The notes under the pieces are model-generated. The model was not told where the DNA came from. It did not search any database and was given only the letters and a program-made list of their open reading frames with translations. Of a DNA stretch of 64,000 nt, positions 60,240-64,000 are shown piece by piece. The DNA lies in the NCBI GenBank assembly GCA_022818135.1, contig JAFMSR010000010.1, positions 28,818,162-28,882,161 of the forward strand, read 5' to 3'. The position numbers were made by a program, and so were the translations under genes. Origin of the DNA: Saxidomus purpurata. Its lineage: Eukaryota; Mollusca; Bivalvia; Venerida; Veneridae. Numbering within the stretch: position 1 is the stretch's first letter; each line of letters starts with the position of its first letter.

Positions 60240-61966
60240 TTAAACTTACAACAATCAAGTTCTTTACAAGATACAACAAGATACAAAATAAAAATGATAT
60301 ATATCACAGAGTGTTTGAATTAGAAAAATGAGTTTTATATCACAGATCAATTATCCCAATTCATTATCACTATTCACATAGACTTACGTAAGCACCAATC
60401 AAATTTTTTATAGTTGTTCATGAACTGAATAATAAAAACATTAGTAAACTTATAAATAAAGAAACTCGAAAGAGCAGTTAGCTAAAAAATTGTGTATTAA
60501 ACCTAGGATGGCCCATAAATCCCTAAAGCTTATTTCCAGTGGGGTCCTGATAAATACCTTATTGATAAAAAAAGAAAGAAAAATAAGACTTTGGTGTTTG
60601 GAAGTTCACATAAAAATGGAAAATTAAGTTAAATGTACATTTATAATGTTTCTATGCTCTACAAACAATTATATTTAATATGATATAAAGTGCATCAGAA
60701 TTAAAACAAGTATTGTCCAATATATCATAAATAAATAAACCACGTGACCTAAGACATATTAGCCACATCTAACAAATGGCATTTAACCGCTTTCTTGAAC
60801 TGTCCAATTTTAGTCGTCTGTTTTATTTGCACAGGCAGTGAATTCCAATCATTAATAATTGCAGATTAATAAAAAGTTACATTTTCTTTTCCATTAGATT
60901 TTGGAACAACAAAATTATATAATTTAGAGCGGGTAAAATGAGAATGTAAATCTCTTGTAAACATAAAACTTTCTTTCATATAAGAAGGTCCTGTACTATT
61001 TACAATTTTAAATACATGGTTCAAACGAAGCTGCTTGTTTCTTGCTTCATTATTCAAAAGAGACATATCAGCAAGAGTTTGACAATTGACACTTTCCGTT
61101 GGACCCATATCATTTATAAATCTGACCATTTTATTTTGACATATCTTGAGTTTGTCTTTAAAACATTTACTTAAACTAGAATACCAAAAGGAACAAGCAT
61201 AGTCTATATGATATTGCATAAGAGCAGAACACAAATGTTTCCTAGTATTACAATTTAACACCGAAGTACAATGTATGTCTATACAAAAATTGAGAATTGA
61301 CCTTTGATACTAGAGTTAACAACTGTTTCCCCAGACAAATTGTCATCAATACTTAAACCTAAATACTTTACAGATGATGTTGGGGAAATAGTATGATTAT
61401 GGCACACAACTTTAAAACTTACATCTCTTTTTAAAGTTTTACCCAAATGAAGTGATAACTTATTTTCAATTAACCAAGATGAACATGATTCTAAGACAGT
61501 TCCAGTTTTTCAGATATGACATTTGGATCTTTGTTGGCAAATAAGATTGCACTATCATCAGCATTTAGTATCAGTTAACATGTTGGATCAATACTGATTT
61601 TCGTATCATTTACATAACAAAGAAACAATAAATGGCCTAGAATACTGCCTTGTGGAACACCACATGTAACAGGCTGAAAGTCTGAATAAGCATTATTAAC
61701 ACAAACAGTTTGCTTTCTACCCATTAGATATGACATGAATCAATCTGTAGATTTAACACCCATGATTTTAAGTTTACCACATAGAATATCATGGTCTACG
61801 GTGTCAAATGCTTTCTGCAAATCTAACATAACCATACCGGTATACAGACCTTTGGCGTTGTTATCTCTTACAAAGTCAGTAAGTGTATTAAACATGTATC
61901 AGTTGAATAACAGCTCCTAAATCCTGACTGTAATTCATACAAAAAGTTGTTAGCAACAAGAAACTT
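60240..61966 (-). mobile_element. LINE copy 2, 5'-truncated and degraded
   Basis: The minus strand repeats the LINE of 1-2590 from within its reverse transcriptase (the match starts at 61966, corresponding to about 832 of copy 1) through the C-terminal region to the 3' UTR. It carries DYACSFWYSSLSK, FINDMGPTESVNCQTLADMS and TRSKLYNFVVPKSNGKEN. A 131-codon open piece (61261-60866) remains. The reverse transcriptase box reads NADDS. Truncation at the 5' end is usual for target-primed insertion. No confident target duplication was found. Confidence 0.85.
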
Positions 61967-62276
61967 AGTTTTGAATAGCTATTGACCGACATCTTTATGA
62001 CTGTAACTTGAAGAAAAAAATATCACCTCAGTGACGAGGCCCTAGTAGGGTGGTGAAATTTTAAAAATGTTTTTATTTTGGAAACAGACAGAACAATACA
62101 CTGTCCAGATGTTCTTTTACAACTATTTGCTTCATTTGGCGGGGGATATTAATTCACTGAATTTGCTTATATGGATCATTTGTTGTTGTTGCTTTTTACA
62201 TAGCCATGCTATTCACATTGCCACATGACCGATCGTAGTTTGAACTACTTTTGTTTCTTTTGTTATAACTGTTAAT
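61967..62276. other. Right flank of LINE copy 2
   Basis: Contains gggtggtgaaattttaaaaatgttt (62050-62074 region). A near match lies on the other side of the LINE at 60015-60039. Confidence 0.35.
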
Positions 62277-62301
62277 CAGGGTCCGTAATATACGGACCCT
62301 G
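62277..62301. repeat. Perfect 11-bp hairpin with T run
   Basis: CAGGGTCCGTA and TACGGACCCTG pair perfectly around ATA, followed by TTTTAATTA. Confidence 0.8.
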
Positions 62302-63514
62302 TTTTAATTAATGCACATAGTAGACGATTCGACAGTGCCCGAAACTCGTCAATTGATTGATAAAATTACAGATTCCTGTGAATAATGAATGTGTTTGGCG
62401 TATGCCGATATACGACGGAAAATAGACATTCGTTTCATCCGGCGCATTATTGCAAACAAGAAGGAAATTTACTAAAACTAGAAATAATCGGATCAGGGAA
62501 TACTGTTGATTGAAAAGATTTATAAACTTAAAGAAGTTTAAAGAAGTTTACTTTTTCCGTTTTTAGATGTGAGGATTTTCAAATCCTAACATTTATTATA
62601 CCCAATTTCTGAGAAGAGCAGTTTCTACTTTTAAAACCGAACTACCTCTCATTTCTAAATAATCCTTTAGATTGATCACATCTCATATTTATAGAAAGTA
62701 ACATAAGTAATCAACAGTTTTGGTGTTGGTATGATTGCAAAGATTTCTATTGTTTCAACGAAAAATATGCGACAATTTATCATAAAAAAGAATTTGGCCA
62801 ATTTTTCTAAGTTAATGTACATAGGTTGTTAGTACTTCTTAAACGTTCGACAGATACAGCATTATGGCAGGCACTTAAGTGGTTTGTTTCTTACTACGCA
62901 GTTCAGTTTGCACTACTACAATAAGCAGCCGATCAAAACGCGCTGAAAGTGACACACCTCATATACCGTTTATACTGGCAATACTTTACCTACATTGCAT
63001 TTATAAACGCCATTTCATCGGTTATTTAATGAAAATGTAGGTTCTGATAACAGACGGAGTGTCGTTCTGGTTAACTACTCGGTTACGACATGTTTTCACT
63101 CCAAATCGAAAGTAGCGAAGTCACGAAGATACTACGCAGTTGGAGTTTAAAGACTATAGAATTTATGTAGAAAAGAGCCAGTTTTTAAGTTGCAGTCGCT
63201 ATTAGCGACAATTGTGAAATTTCCCCTTTAACTGCCATATTCAGGGAAGCACCGTGGTGTGCATTTGTTAATATAGTTGAACATGCGAAATAGACTGTTA
63301 AATTCACCGAAGATTTTTTTGCAAGCTAGACTAGTAGCAAAATAGTTTAAACCACCTTTTCAACAGTATTTCAATAGACAGGTTTCCTAACTATCGTTGA
63401 ATGAAATTATTGACTGATTACTATGATTATTTACAATAATATACTGTGAATTATTCATTTTGAAATACCTACCATGCGTGTGCTTTGCATGGTTCAGTGT
63501 ACACGCAATAAAAT
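62302..63514. other. Intergenic sequence, no gene recognised
   Basis: No coding or repeat structure could be supported. Confidence 0.45.
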
Positions 63515-63615
63515 GACAAAAATTGAGCCGCGTCATGGGAAAACCAACATAATGGACTTTGCGACCATGCAAGAAGGCTGGTCTGGATCGATACTGGTCG
63601 CCCATCAATGTGTAA
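63515..63615. repeat. Fragment of a palindromic bivalve MITE-like repeat
   Basis: The order gagccgcgtcatgggaaaac, caacataatgg, ctttgcgacc and ggctggtctggatcgatact matches, from memory, one arm of a very common palindromic repeat in bivalve genomes. The opposite arm is absent here. Confidence 0.5.
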
Positions 63616-64000
63616 GCAGTTTCTGTTTAATGTTGTGTTTTATGGTATATGTTACATGTACCATACGACTGTTTTATCGTGAACGGGCTAGATAGGAATC
63701 TTCGGGTTTAACACCCGGCGGGACACAATATGTTATGAATGGAACACCAATAGAAAGTTGTTTTATTATTTCGCGTATACTATGTATTTTACAATGGATG
63801 CAATCGATCATTAATTTTCATGTCGATATTAACAGGGAGTAGGACGTTAAGTGGTTGCTGATTCACTTTAAGCGAGATTTTCGGTGTATGATCGCAAAAA
63901 TGGCGGAATGACGGTTGATTTTTTATCTCTGTGTTAGCATTTTCACCTGGTAAGTAGTATTATATGAATATTTCTGGCAAATGATTATGCCGATTCGGCT

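Noticed and set aside
61735..61920. Plus-strand frame at 61.8 kb and minus-strand frame at 774-1064 as a shared protein
   Set aside because: They are the antisense of the same reverse transcriptase segment in the two LINE copies, so the similarity is explained.
62277..62306. Intrinsic (bacterial-type) terminator
   Set aside because: Hairpin plus T run fits by form, but the context is eukaryotic and no gene ends there.

Overview
The window looks like about 64 kb of an AT-rich, repeat-dense animal nuclear genome, most likely a bivalve mollusc. The intron-split genes are metazoan: a Golgi-type carbohydrate sulfotransferase, a fatty acyl-CoA reductase, a secreted leucine-rich-repeat (LRR) protein and ribosomal protein S13. 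The bivalve assignment rests on the character of the dispersed repeats, which I recognise from memory of bivalve genomes: tRNA-derived SINEs, repeats opening 'aagggccaagatggccctat', repeats ending 'ccacccttcggggacataaaa', and LINEs with HFLLVCP tails. It is not proven here. A 500-base run of N (16674-17173) marks an assembly gap.

Layout. 1-12 kb is transposon debris. It holds a degraded LINE, a Tc1/mariner transposase relic, a hairpin element, and two dispersed repeats that recur in the same order near 29.8-32.0 kb. It also holds a 2.36 kb non-coding DNA transposon carrying eight copies of a 16-bp motif and flanked by an 8-bp target duplication inside another LINE, and a LINE endonuclease relic. 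A GGCC-rich minisatellite (11.6-12.1 kb) leads into a 3.5 kb array of GCTACT/GCTACA units (12.3-15.8 kb). From 16 to 26 kb I see no convincing gene, only a GC-rich island (19.3-20.7 kb) and dispersed repeats.

Genes. A three-exon carbohydrate sulfotransferase (26093-28338, +) has a signal anchor and both PAPS-binding motifs. A twelve-exon FAR1-type fatty acyl-CoA reductase (37071-44556, +; 517 aa) joins in frame at every splice site. A single-exon LRR protein (45632-47521, +) follows about 1 kb later. A six-exon RPS13 gene (56026-51032, -) gives exactly 151 aa. Its introns hold an 853-bp inverted-repeat element with a 9-bp target duplication and several dispersed repeats. These genes do not form an evident pathway.

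The remainder (57-64 kb) is mostly featureless. It contains a second, 5'-truncated copy of the first LINE (60.24-61.97 kb, -), a strong perfect hairpin and a fragment of a palindromic bivalve repeat. The most unusual structures are the motif-bearing transposon, the long triplet-phased array with higher-order duplication, and the inverted-repeat element in RPS13. Exon boundaries were derived by eye from splice consensus and reading-frame continuity. Repeat boundaries are approximate.
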